In this document: positions 1-12,400 of the stretch, in pieces
Layout of the letters: the number at the start of each line of letters is the position of its first letter
How positions within the stretch are numbered: position 1 is the first letter of the stretch
From: Chiridota heheva
Taxonomy: Eukaryota; Echinodermata; Holothuroidea; Apodida; Chiridotidae
Assembly: GCA_020152595.1 (NCBI GenBank)
Contig: JAIGNY010002788.1
Span: 733,501 to 797,500 of the forward strand
Direction of reading: 5' to 3'
DNA length: 64,000 nt
Notes under the pieces: generated by a model
The model's database searches: none
The model's input: only the letters and a program-made list of their open reading frames with translations
Told to the model about the DNA's origin: nothing
Program-made: the position numbers and the translations under genes

Positions 1-370
1 TTTTAGACCTGCAGTATGAGAGATTGGATTTTTGATACCTGTACTACGAAAATACTGAAAAATGCAGCTGCTGTGGTGGCACTTGTATATATTCCACACA
101 TATGGAAGTCCCTTCCTCTTCCCTCCCCCTTCCCCGTGATATCTACTATGTATCTTATTCCATTTAGGAGTTATTGAATTTTAAATGTTTGACAAGTATT
201 TTGAAAAGTGACTGGCATAGTACAACAGTGTGATGTCATAGCTGCACTAACTTGTTTCTTCTAATTTAAAGGGTGTATGCTAGAAAGTATGAAAAGTAGA
301 TTTATGTGATTGGTTAAAGACTGTGTGTGATCAATTCTCATTTTTCTGTCATTGTTGTCCTTTCTTTCAG
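1..370. other. BPNT1 intron with a MITE relic
   Basis: The segment 155-265 (ATTTAGGAGTTATT ... AGTGACTGGC ... GATGTCATAG) resembles the interior of the AGGATTAG-type TTAA MITEs at 3913-4473 and 17098-17350. The rest shows nothing recognisable apart from the exon acceptor. Confidence 0.4.
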
Positions 371-472
371 GAATTCGACCCTCAAACAGAGGCAGACAGA
401 AAAGCTCAGAGGTGTATTGTGTCGTCCTTATGCAAACGTTTTCCTGGAATCACCGTCATTGGAGAGGAGGGG
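371..472 (+). CDS. BPNT1: BPNT1 exon a (GEE metal-binding box)
   Basis: 34 codons, phase 0 at both ends, after a pyrimidine-rich acceptor (ttctttcag) and before gtaaat. Reads [13 protein letters not shown]... and ends GEEG. This matches the QTKADRLAQ...IIGEE segment of vertebrate BPNT1. The first Glu of the EE pair is the family's metal ligand. Confidence 0.93.
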
Positions 473-3400
473 GTAAATAAAAATTAGGATATTAACTTAC
501 ACATGAACATCATGTATCATAATTCTTACTGCTTTATACGATATAGTACTGTAATTATATTTTCACTCCTATAAACTGATTAATTCTCCTTTTTGGTTCT
601 GATGCGATAGCATCAGGAAGTTATGCGGTCATGATTGCGTATGGGTATGTGTGCGGGTGTATGTATGTGGGTGCGGGTGTGTGTGGGTGAGGGTGTATGG
701 GGGTGTGTATGTGTGTGTGATGCCAAGCTTGTAAACACAATATCTCAAGAACTAAAGTGGATTCATATCATATATGGTGCACAGGTAGCCCATGGTTCGT
801 AGATGTGCCCTAATTTTTTTGGTGATGAGGTGATGCATATTAATTAGTGGGCGGGGCTTGACATAAAAATCTCGAAATGTACATATTTCAACAACCGTAT
901 GTCCGTTTTGTTTCATATTTGGTATAGTAATGTTGTTAGCTAGTGTTTTCGTGCTCATGGTATAAAAACTTTGAATCTCATTATGTGCAGTGGGTGTGGC
1001 TTAAAGTGGTTTTGTCAAATAAAAATTGTAAACATGAATTCTCCAGAATGACACATTTGATTTATGTCGTATGAGGTACATGCAGCCCATGGTCTGCAGA
1101 TGTGCCCTATTAATTTCGTGGTGATGTCATACATAGTAATGAGTGGGTGGGGCATAATGTTAAAATCTGGAAATCCTCATATTTTGACAACTGGATTTCT
1201 GTTTTCATGTTTAGTGTTATTATGCTCTTATTACGCATTGTTGTTATTATACTAGTGTGCATATGTACATCATGTAAAATCGTTAGATCTCATTAATATG
1301 CATGGTGGGCGGGATTTAATGTGGTTTTATTAATAATAGAGCTCGTAAACAGGAACACTGAAGAATGAAACATTGATGTCAGATGTGGTACAGTGATTAT
1401 AAACATGGTATGATTTTTGAAGATTTCATTCCTTTTGCTTGTAACTTTCACATCCAAAAAATATTAAAGCAGTTCAGTTAATTGATGTGCATGTCGTTCT
1501 TTTGTTGAATTTGGGAGTTTCTCCATGATTTGTTTGTATTTTGATATCACAACCCATTAATTCATGTACATGCATGCATTATTCTGTACAAAACACTCAT
1601 TATAACTTCATTACAGTAGCCATTCAGTGGCTACTTTATCCCCAACATACACAATTATATACTAAATATCATGATGTACTAAATATTAATCATGATGTAC
1701 TAAATATTATTCATGATGTACAACTCCTCCATCTATACTGATGGCTCCAAGGAAGGTGACAAGACAGCTGCTGCTGCCATTATCCAAGACACACCCTCAG
1801 TAGCAGGCTTTCCAACTATTCGTCCATCTTTTCAGCTGGGGCAAAGACCATCCTCCTCACCCTCAACTTTATTGAGTACTCTCTGCTCAGCCACTATGCC
1901 ATCTTCTCCGACTCCAAGGCTGTCCTTACTTTTTTGCTCAATCTTAAATGGGATAACTCCACACCCACCTCCTTCTCCGGAAACTCCTTTTGCCCACCCT
2001 CTGCAGGAAAAGTTATCTTTTCTTCTGGATATCCAGCTATGTTGGCATCCCTGGCAATGACAGTGCTGATGCAGCCGCTAAGCTTGCCCTCAACCTTCAT
2101 CTACCCCATTTCCCCAAACCCTTTCTGACATCAAACCGCTTATAGCTTTCCTTGTTCGTGATCGCTGGCAAACCTCATGGGACTCCCAAATTGATAACAA
2201 ACTTCACGTCATCCAGCCCACTATTCTGATCAAACTCACCATCAACAAACTCTCTTGTGTTAACAATGTCCATATTACCCATCTTAAAATAGGTCACACT
2301 CACCTCACTCACTCCCACCTCCTTGTTGGCTCCCCCAACCCCTCTGCAACAATTGCCATTTCCCCTCACAGTCCATCATGTTCTCCTTGCTTGCCCTCTG
2401 TACAACCTTCTCACAGCTTCCCTTGCTCCCCACAACTCAATTGCCGAGTTCTTCCAGAAAAACCCTCTGGATAAAATGATCTCCTTTCTTCATTATTCTT
2501 CCCTCTACAACCATATTTAGTCCTCCTCTCCCACTCCCCTCTCTCTACTTCTTTTTTCACCCATGCGCCTCCTCTCTCGTTCCCAGCTTCCTGACTTTTA
2601 GTTCTTGTATTTCTTTCAATCTCCCCCTGTTTTCTTTCCTTCCCACATGATCTAACCTCTCAGGCACAATTTGACCCTCATGGTCGTGGTGCCATTAAGC
2701 CCTCATCAAACAAATATGATGTACTTAATATTAATCATGATATTCTAAATATTTATCATGATATATTAAAAATACATGATTATATACTAAATATTTATGA
2801 TGATATATACTAAATATCACGATATACTAAATATTCATCATGATTTACTGAAAATACATGATGATGTACTAAATTGATATGATTTGAAACAGTATTGATT
2901 GTATGCAAACGTATTTGATATAATATATAATAGTGATTTAAAAAGCATGGGAGAAATGAAAATACAAAACAAAATAATATCTTTCTGAAAGCAGAACCAG
3001 AAGGTTTTGTGGTTCTAATACTTTTTTCATATGCTGATTGATTTGTAAGTTTTGTATTAACTGTCATGTCATTGCATATCATGAAATATTTGTTTCATGA
3101 TATCCATTCATAAGCCATACCCACCATGTAGATCAACTAGAGTATTATATATTATATACTGGCATACTCTTGTAAAAAAAGTATAGTTTAAAGATATTTG
3201 TTTTTCTGCATAAAACAATAAGCAACTGCCATAATATTGACCTTGAGTTCCACTCTAGTAGAAGTTTGATCTCACTTCTGGGATCTCCCTCTATTGTAGT
3301 TATATAGCTTAAATATCCCCAGTCAATCTATCTCCATTAACTCTCCTTTAAAGGAATGTTCCCATGGATTTTTATTTTTTTTAAAAGGATAGAGAAAAAA

Positions 3401-6400
3401 ATTAGAAACAAAGTGGTGAAAATAACTATGTTAATATCTTATTCTGGTTAGAAGTTATGAAATTTTAAAGTATTTTTTGAATTTGGACAAAAGTGACTGA
3501 TTGGCAACATCTGTGATGTCATACAGACAATTTCAACAAGATGTCTTTTGTATTTTTAAGAATGAGTTAGATTTTTTCTCATTGAAAATGTGATGAAAAA
3601 AACCATTACGATTTCTTGTAAATTATATATTCACCCTTTCCCTATAATGAATCAAAAATGCTGTTCGATAATGTAAAAAAAGTGATAAAATTTGTAAGAA
3701 ATACATAAGAACTGTGCTGGGATTGCCTTAATGACATCACCAAGCTGAAGGACACATACTGTACGAAGAGTTTTTACAAACATTTTCTACTCTTTAAATT
3801 GTTATAACTTCTAAACCGAATAAGATATTAACATAGTTTTTTACCACTTTGTTTCTATAACTTTTCTCTATCATATATGAAAAAATGAAAATCCATGGGA
3901 ATATTCCTTTAAAGGATTAGTTTAGGGGTCAAGCAAGTCCATTGTATATAACAGAGGACTTCAAAACAAACACACTGGTGAAGAATTAAGCATTCAAAAA
4001 TCTTATGTTAAGATTCAAGGTTAAAGTTTGGTGTCATTTGTGTAGAAACGACTGAGTCAGACTAGTTGTGACATCACATCTTCAGATTCCTTAAAGTCTT
4101 TATGTATTCTATCATATTTGTCCAGTGATTTTGTGGCTTAAAAAACATTGGATATGTCAGGAAAGTAGTAAAACAGAATCTAATAAGGGTATTTATAATT
4201 TACCACCTGAAACAAGTTTGAGGAAAAATAATTCAAATAGTAAAAAGGTTAAATAAAGTTTCTTTAAAATACATCAACATTTTAATTGTTAAGAATGTGA
4301 GGATGATGACCTAACCTTCCACAGTAGACTTACTACACCAGTCATTTCTACATAGATAAGAGCTTTAAATTTAAATATCTTCTTAACAGAATAAGATATT
4401 GAAGTAATTCTTTACCATTATTTTTTTAGTTCTTTTATATAACATAAACTTGCCTGACCACTGATCTAATCCTTTAAAGAATACTTGATAACAGATATAA
4501 CAATGAAATATCATTTTTTGGGTGAGTGCAGGGGTGGGGGGAAGGCGGGGGAAACACAATTTTTTTATATATATATTTTTTTATGATTGTAGTTACTGAA
4601 ATCCATTGCATTCATATCCGTGCATTCCACTTCATAAGATTTTCTAATGGATGAATGAAACTTCATAATGAAATTTGTCGGGTCCAATATCCCTTGAAAA
4701 ATCAGTTTTAAGAGTTGTCTTTGGTACAAAAATTGTATTCTTATTCAAGCTAGAGGTCCAGGTTCAATTTCCAGTGGTTCTTCATTCACCAGTGCTTCAC
4801 AACTAGTTGATCAAACAGCAGTGGACCTCTCTATATAACCTTGGCTGTTGATAAAAGGATGTATATTACCCTGTCTTCCTTCTGTACCTACCATCATTCT
4901 TATGTAAATTACCTTATCTTCCTTCTGTATCTACCATCATTCTTATTCTTTATGTCTCACAAGTATCTGATCCTGGTAATGCACTTCAAGTTTCTGCAAT
5001 TAAATTTCAGCAGGTCCTCAGGGGAGTGTATTTATAAGGGTTTAATGTACGTCACAGTCTGTTGAAAATAAAACGGAACAAAAAATAAAGTGACAAGGCG
5101 GATCTTCAGCATGACATCACTGAATGCATAAATTAAACTGAAAAAGCACCAAACAAATCATCGTACACATGATTATCAAGTTTTTAGCATGCCAATTAAA
5201 ATTTTCTTTTTTAATTTAGGGTTTTCACAAGGACTGTTTTGTGAATATTAATCAGCACACTTCATAATTTCCTACGTCATATCAAGTTAGTCATACTGTT
5301 AAATCTTCTCTGTGTCACATTTGAGTGATGTTTTAATTGGGAATAAAGCTCTGTGACATGAGTACATGTATTAGTCCATTAGGTCACGTGTGGCTTGATG
5401 ACTATACATTGAATCACAACAGTTTATGACTGTTGCTTCCCCAGAGGTTAGTGAGTCAATTACCTATGAATAAACAGTGGGATGTAGCTGCTATTTGTAT
5501 CATTGTGCACCCGGCATTCAGGAGATGTGAGATAGTGTGTCTTGGCATGGTTTGGGGTTTGCCTTTTTGCTTATTTCCAAAAGATGTGAATGAAATTTCA
5601 GTAATTAAAGTGCCTGAACATACTTGTAATATTTTGAACATGAAGAAGTATTAGATACCGGTATGCTTTAAAGGAAATGTAGCACTAATTATTATGTTTC
5701 AATTTTTTTAAATTTTAAAGACTGATACACAGAATTGAGTTCAAACAAACAAACGGAGTTGGAATTATTGATAAAATTTCCCGCGGTTCGAACTGAATGT
5801 GTCCCAAATCTTCCCGCCAAAAAACGCGGAATAAAAAGTGCAATGAATTTTCATTTGCTTTTATTTTTAGCTTGACTATTCGAAGAATAGTAGAGCTATT
5901 CTACCACTCTCGGTGTCGGCATCCGGTAAAGTTTTGGTTAAAGTTTTCATAACTTTAGTTATGAATGCTGTACATTCATGTGACGTGGCATAGGGGTAGA
6001 GGACATGGGTACTAATCAAATGATCATGATTGGAGGGTTGTGTGTGCCTATTAACTAGCTTATTTACATAACAATGAAAATATTTGTTAGGTTAAAGTTT
6101 TGGTTAAAGTTTTTGGTTAAAGTTTTTATAACTTATGAATGATGTACATTCATGTGACTTGGCATAGGGGTAGAGGACATAGGTATTGTTCAAATGAGCA
6201 TGATTGGTGGGGGTTGTATGCACATACTAATTAGTTTATTTGCATAACAATGAAAATATTTGTCAGGTTAAAAGTTTTGGTAAACGTTTTTGGTTAAAGT
6301 TTTCATAACTTAAGTTATGAATGGTGTACACCTGTAACTTGGCATAGGGGTACTGTTAAAGTGAGCATAATTAGGGGTTGTGTGTGCATACTAATTAGCC

Positions 6401-9400
6401 TATTTGCATAACAATGAAAATATTTGTATCTATAATATCTCTTAAATTAAAGTGGGAGTGGGAATTTTGCATTACACAAATGATCATATATGTGAAGAGC
6501 ATTGTCTACACTCAATGGTGAGGTGTAGTGTGCATATTAAGTAGGTTATTTTGATAACAACAGAGTTGCATACAAAATATTTAAGGTGAGGTAATAACTT
6601 GCTATTTGGTTCAGTGGTAGAGGGCATTGGTACTACACTGTTCAGTTGAGCATGGTTAGGTGATTGTGTGTTCATAATGATTAGCCTATGTGCATAGCAA
6701 TGAAAATATTTGTATATATGGTCTCTTAACTTAAAGTGGTTTTGCTTGAACAAATGATCATACAGTATATGTTAAGAGCATTGTTCACACTTAATGGTAA
6801 GGCATAGCGTGCATTTGCTGCAATATGTTTGACCTGAGATCAAAGACATATGGCTTATGACTTACTAACTTCACATTTCTAGTTTTGTTGTGATACTGAC
6901 ATTCCTGACATGAATAGCAATCAAAATGTTTGTCTTGCCATGAATAAAGAAGCAAATAAACGTTTCCTTGCTTCTAAAGAATGTTAATTTAGGGGTTTGA
7001 GAAATATAAACAATAAGCAGAATGTCTGGTAGAAGATGACATAATGATAAAGTAGCTGAAGGAATTAGGATGAGGTCATGTGGGACAGGGTAGAATTGTA
7101 TGTAGGGCAGGGTGCGGTGGGATGTTGGTCAGGATGTGTTGGCATGTTAGTCAGGGTGGATTGGCATGTAGAACAGGGTGGATTGGCATGTAGAATAAGG
7201 TGGGTTAACATGTGGAACAGGATGGGTTGGCATGTGGAACAGGGTGGGTTGGCATGTAGAACATGGTGGGTTGACATATGGGACAAGGCGGAATGGCATG
7301 TGGTGGAATGTCATCTGGATTTCAGTTGTGGGTTATGCAAGTGGTGGAATGACATACAGCATCTGGTTTACAGGTGTGATTGCATAGAGTATAGATGTGG
7401 GATGACATTTGGGAAAGGTTGGGATGGAATGTGAGACAGTCTGGAATATGTATTATTAGCAGTGAGGGGATTTGTATCGTTTCCAATGTCTAGTTTGTCA
7501 TACGTTAAGCAATATTGTTTTGCATAATTTTGCTTTAATGTTATTGTACATTTTTCATGCTGCTTGACTTTGCTTGACACACATATTTTCTTAAATTGGA
7601 AGTTGTATTACAATCAATGATGTAGTTCTGGGAATGTGTAGGGGCTGGGGGAGGGTACAAGGTTGAAAAGGGGATTGAATGGCATTCTTTCATTAAGATT
7701 GGCAAGTCAGGGCCTCTCCTTTCTTTGTTATTTAATCGATAGAACTTAAAGAAGACTGCTAGGTTTTACATATTTTCTGAGTTACTGGGTAAGATAACCT
7801 TGAGCTTTTTTTATCTTAAGATATCTTAGAAAATTCAAAGATATTTTTAAGCTTGTAGTGCAAATGAAAATGTAAATATATCTTTCAAAGCTCATGTAAT
7901 TTGAAATCATCTGCCCATGCTACACTATTTCTGTATATACTTCCCTCTAAAAGCTTATTTTCTTTACTATCTTTGAATAGTCGAGCATACTGTCCTTCTG
8001 ACAGTTCTAGTTATTTATTGGACTCTTTTTCTTCTTCAATTTTTTAAAGACAATATAACTTGAAAGTTTGTAAATATTGAATTCGTTGTTTTTTTGTTCT
8101 TCTATGGATAAAATATGTCTTCCCGCGAACTCCCATTTTTCTCGTGGTTATAACCGCCGAAACTGTAGATTTTTTCAACCGGGCAAACAAGTTTATCTTT
8201 TAAAGGTCTATGGACAGCTATAAAAATGCTGTTTCATCTCCCACTTAAAAGGTATATGGACATATAGAGGTAACATTAGCTAAATTGCATTACAACATTT
8301 CATCAAAATCAGTTCAACATTGACCATTTTACAACTTTTAAATCTCGGCCATATTTGCATATTTTATGCAAATTTTGAGATGAATAACCTTGGGATAAAT
8401 TGAAAACTGCAAGTGCTGTTTTCAAAATTCAAAAACTGTTTTTCTTGGATTATAAATGCTCTTTAGATCATTGTAGAAATTGCCACATGACATGTCCATA
8501 GAGATTTTTTTTTTTTTTTTAATGGAATAATATATCAAAGTAGTTTGTCAAAATTTAGTTTTGCAATTTTGTTAATTTTGCAATTTTTGTTAGTTTTGCA
8601 AGTCATGCCTACTTTATGAACTAATCCATTCAACTGCTTACATGGGAGATATTTACTCTAATAATGAAAGTGAAGATTGAACTTTATATTATTAATCCAG
8701 CTCTTTTGATAGACAAGATAATATGCATGGAGATCATGCTCTGTTAATTTCATTGTAAGTCTGCATATACTGTACCTGGCAATTTGGATACACATGTTGT
8801 GTACTTAACCATATTGACCAAGTAGTCAAAGATAAATGTTATCTATTATTATTTTATTTTTATGTGTATGATTTTGTAGAATCTATTAACTGACAAAGAG
8901 TGCCGTAGTGTAGCTTTTTTAAAACATGTAGCTAGAGTGCATTGCCAGCTGGATTGGAAGCCTATAAGTGCATACAAGTATCACATGAATTCTAATTTCT
9001 TTTGAATTTGTTACTATTGATTGAAGTTTTTGAATTTTCTATGATTTTCAATTTCTTTCGAATTTTGTTAGTAAATTGTATATCTTTTTCAAGGAAGAAT
9101 TTTGTATCATATTTTTACCTGGTGGGGGTACAGAACTTATTTCCCATACATGTTTTTTATTGCCCTGTTAGAATACAGTGTATCTGTAAATTGACCAGCC
9201 CAGTATCTGTGGTGTAGGTATTAAACAGCACAATTACAGTCATCAGATTGAAGGCATTCAGGTATCAGTGAAGCTTTGTCACAGCTTGAGAACTATAAGT
9301 GTAATCATGACATAAAAACACACTGTTTCATTATGTCAACTTTACATTTCCAATGATGACTATGAACCTATGAAGACAGTTTTATGTTTCCATTACTTTA

Positions 9401-12400
9401 AAAGAGCAAGGACTTCTTATCATCACTCTGGAAGAAAATGGTCACTGGGGATTTTTAAATAATAAGCAGCCAAAAGATTTTTATTGCAAGATTTTAAAAG
9501 TGTTATTAGCCCTAAGACAAACAAGCTACATGTATTTTGAGTGCTGTGATGGTAGTTCAACATTTTTTATTATATTAATACATGCAGTACATATTGGTAA
9601 TGGTAAAAATAAGGGCTTGAAAGCTTACTCCCACCTCCTTATTGGTTCCCCCCAACCCCTCTGTAACAATTGCCACTGCATCCTCACAATCCAACACGTT
9701 CTCCTTGCTTGCCCCCTGTACAACCTTCCCAGAGCTTCCCTCGCTCCCCACAACTCAATTGCTGAGTTCTTCCAGAAAAATTCTCCGGATAAAATAATCT
9801 CCTTCCTTCAGCATGCATCCCTCTACAACCATATTTAATTCTCCTCTTCCACCCCTTCTCTACTTTGTTTTTGTTTTACCCATGCACCTCCTCTCTCAAT
9901 CACAGCTTTCTGGCTTTTGTTCTTGAATTTCTCTCATTCTTCCCCTGGTTTCTTTCCTTCCTACCTCTAAAATGATCTGACCTCTCAGGCACAATTTGAC
10001 CTTCGTTGTCGTGGTACCGTTAAGACCTCATCAAACAAACAAACAAACAAACTATTTTAATGATAGTTTAATGTCAAAAAGATGAAATGTTAAAAACAAA
10101 GCAAATGCTCATTAGTTGAATTTTGATATCAGAAGTGTTCTGTTCTTTAAAACGTTATTTACAAAGTTTATGTTTTGCTTCAATCATATCAGAATCCCAT
10201 CTTTTCTGAATTTTCAACTCCTCATTGTAGCTGTACTTTGCTGTTTATGTAAAGGTCTATGTACATTTAGAGCAAAATTACCTATTGGTAGATAAGCCTT
10301 TGAATTGGGGGAAATCTGTTATTTTGTAGTTATGGGTGATTAATGTGTGGGAGCATTTTCATTATGTATGCTAAAGTTTTTTTCACCTTTCTAGCTGATA
10401 AATATCGTGCATGCATACCCATGTTATGTGCACTCTATGGATCCATACAATTCCCTTTGGTGCATGAGTCTCACCTCGGGTGCATGCTGCTGCCATTAGT
10501 TTATGCATTATCTCTTTCTACAAGTAGTGCATGCAGCTTCATGTACTGGTAGTACTTGCAGCTACCAGTAGTACTTGCTGCCACCAGTAGCACCTGCAGC
10601 TACCAGTGGCACCTGCAGCTACCAGTGGCACCTGCAATTACCAGTAGCACCTGCAACTGCCAGTGGCACCCGCGGCTGCCAGTGGCACCCACGGCTGCCA
10701 GTGGCACCAGCGGCTGCCAGTGGCACCCGCTGCCAGTGGGCCAGTGGCACCCGCGGCTGCCAGTGGCACCCCGAGCTGCCAGTGTCGGCACCCGCCCAGC
10801 GGCACCCGCCCAGCGGCACCCGCTCAGCAGCACCCGCCCAGCGGCACCCGCCCAGCGACACCCGCCAGTGGCACCCGCCCAGTGGCACCCGCCCAGCGGC
10901 ACCCGCCCAGTGGCACCCGCCCAGTGGCACCCGCCAGTGGCACCCGCCCAGTGGCACCCGCCCAGTGGCACCCGCAGCTACCTACATTTACCAGTAGTAC
11001 TTGCAGCTACTAGTAGTACATGCAGTTAACAGTAATACATACATCTCTCTTTGGTGCATGTATCTCCCTATGGTGCATCCAACTTTGTGGTGCACAAAAT
11101 TAATAGCCCATCATTCTCTTAATATTGGACACAGTTTTTGACAGCTATATACTCATGATTAATATGTCTTGCTCAAGAGTGCTAATTGGAATACATGGAC
11201 TAGTAGTTGATCATGAATTTATGTGTAGTTCCTGTGCAGTAAAAGCTCATCATAGTGGGTATTAGTTTTCCATGAAGTTCAACATATGGGTAGAATCCAT
11301 CACACCTTTATCTAGTCTCTTCAGACCTCCTGGCCCGTACGGCTGCAGTGCACTCTCTCCACTGGACTCTGTTATGGCTTCTGTCCACGAGCTCTATCCC
11401 ATCACATTCCTCTCCTTCTCAACTGTCCTTCTCCAGGTTGTTCTAGGATAACCAACTTTCCTTCCCCTCTGGTTTCCACATCATAGCTGTCACACAGTGC
11501 TTAATAGTGCTCATGCACATCACATGACTAATCCACCTCCACCTTCTTTTTACTTCAGTGCTGATTTTGTCATGTTTAGTGATTCTCAGTATTTCATCAT
11601 TAGATATTACATATGGCCATCTGATCTTCAAAATTCTCCTGTTACATTTGAACATAAATGTATCCAACTTTTTATTATGTGCTACATTAACTCTCCATGT
11701 TTCGCAACCATACAAGAGTACAGACTTAACAAGAGAGTTAAACAGTTGTATTTTTGTATATATTGAGAATGTGCTTGAGTTCCATATCTTCTTTAATTTC
11801 ATAAATGCTACTCTTGCTTTAGAGATTCTGTTTTGAATATCTTCCTCGCCACCATCTTGTAAGCTTACTGTTGCACCAAGGTATCTTAACTTATTTACTT
11901 CTTTTAGTTGTTGGTTATCGATATAAACTTTGTTTGCACATTTGCTGTTAACTTTCATTAGCTCTGTCTTATCCTTATCAATTCTTAGCCCAGTTTGTGC
12001 AGCATACTGATTGAGCCTGGTCACTTTGGTTTGCATGTGTTGATATGTAGATGAAAGCAGAGCAATATCATCAGCAAAATCTAAGTCCTCAAGGGTTGAC
12101 CTGAACTTCCATCTAATTCCATTCCTGTTATTATCAGTCGTTTTCCTCATCACTCAGTCTACCACCATCAGACAAAGAAACCCTGACATTACATCACCTT
12201 GCTTTACACCACTTTTGACTTGGAACCATTCAGATTCCACACCACCATCTATAACTGCACATGCACTGTCTTCATATAATGCTCTTATCAAACATATAAT
12301 CTTTTGTGGAATACCATAGGCTGCCATTATTTTTCAGAGGCTTTTTCTGTGCACTGAGTCATACGCCTTCTTGAAGTCAACAAAGGCGATGTATATGGTT

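Noticed and set aside
4745..4830. tRNA gene suggested by GGTTCAATTTC
   Set aside because: No matching box A at tRNA distance and no cloverleaf; at most a SINE remnant.
5456..5654. Overlapping 61- and 73-codon frames on opposite strands
   Set aside because: There is no splice logic, domain or repeat support; consistent with chance open frames.
10556..11029. Open frames of 112-157 codons rich in Pro/Ala/Ser/His or Gly/Trp/His
   Set aside because: They are products of the GC-rich CAGTGGCACC minisatellite; both strands are open simultaneously.
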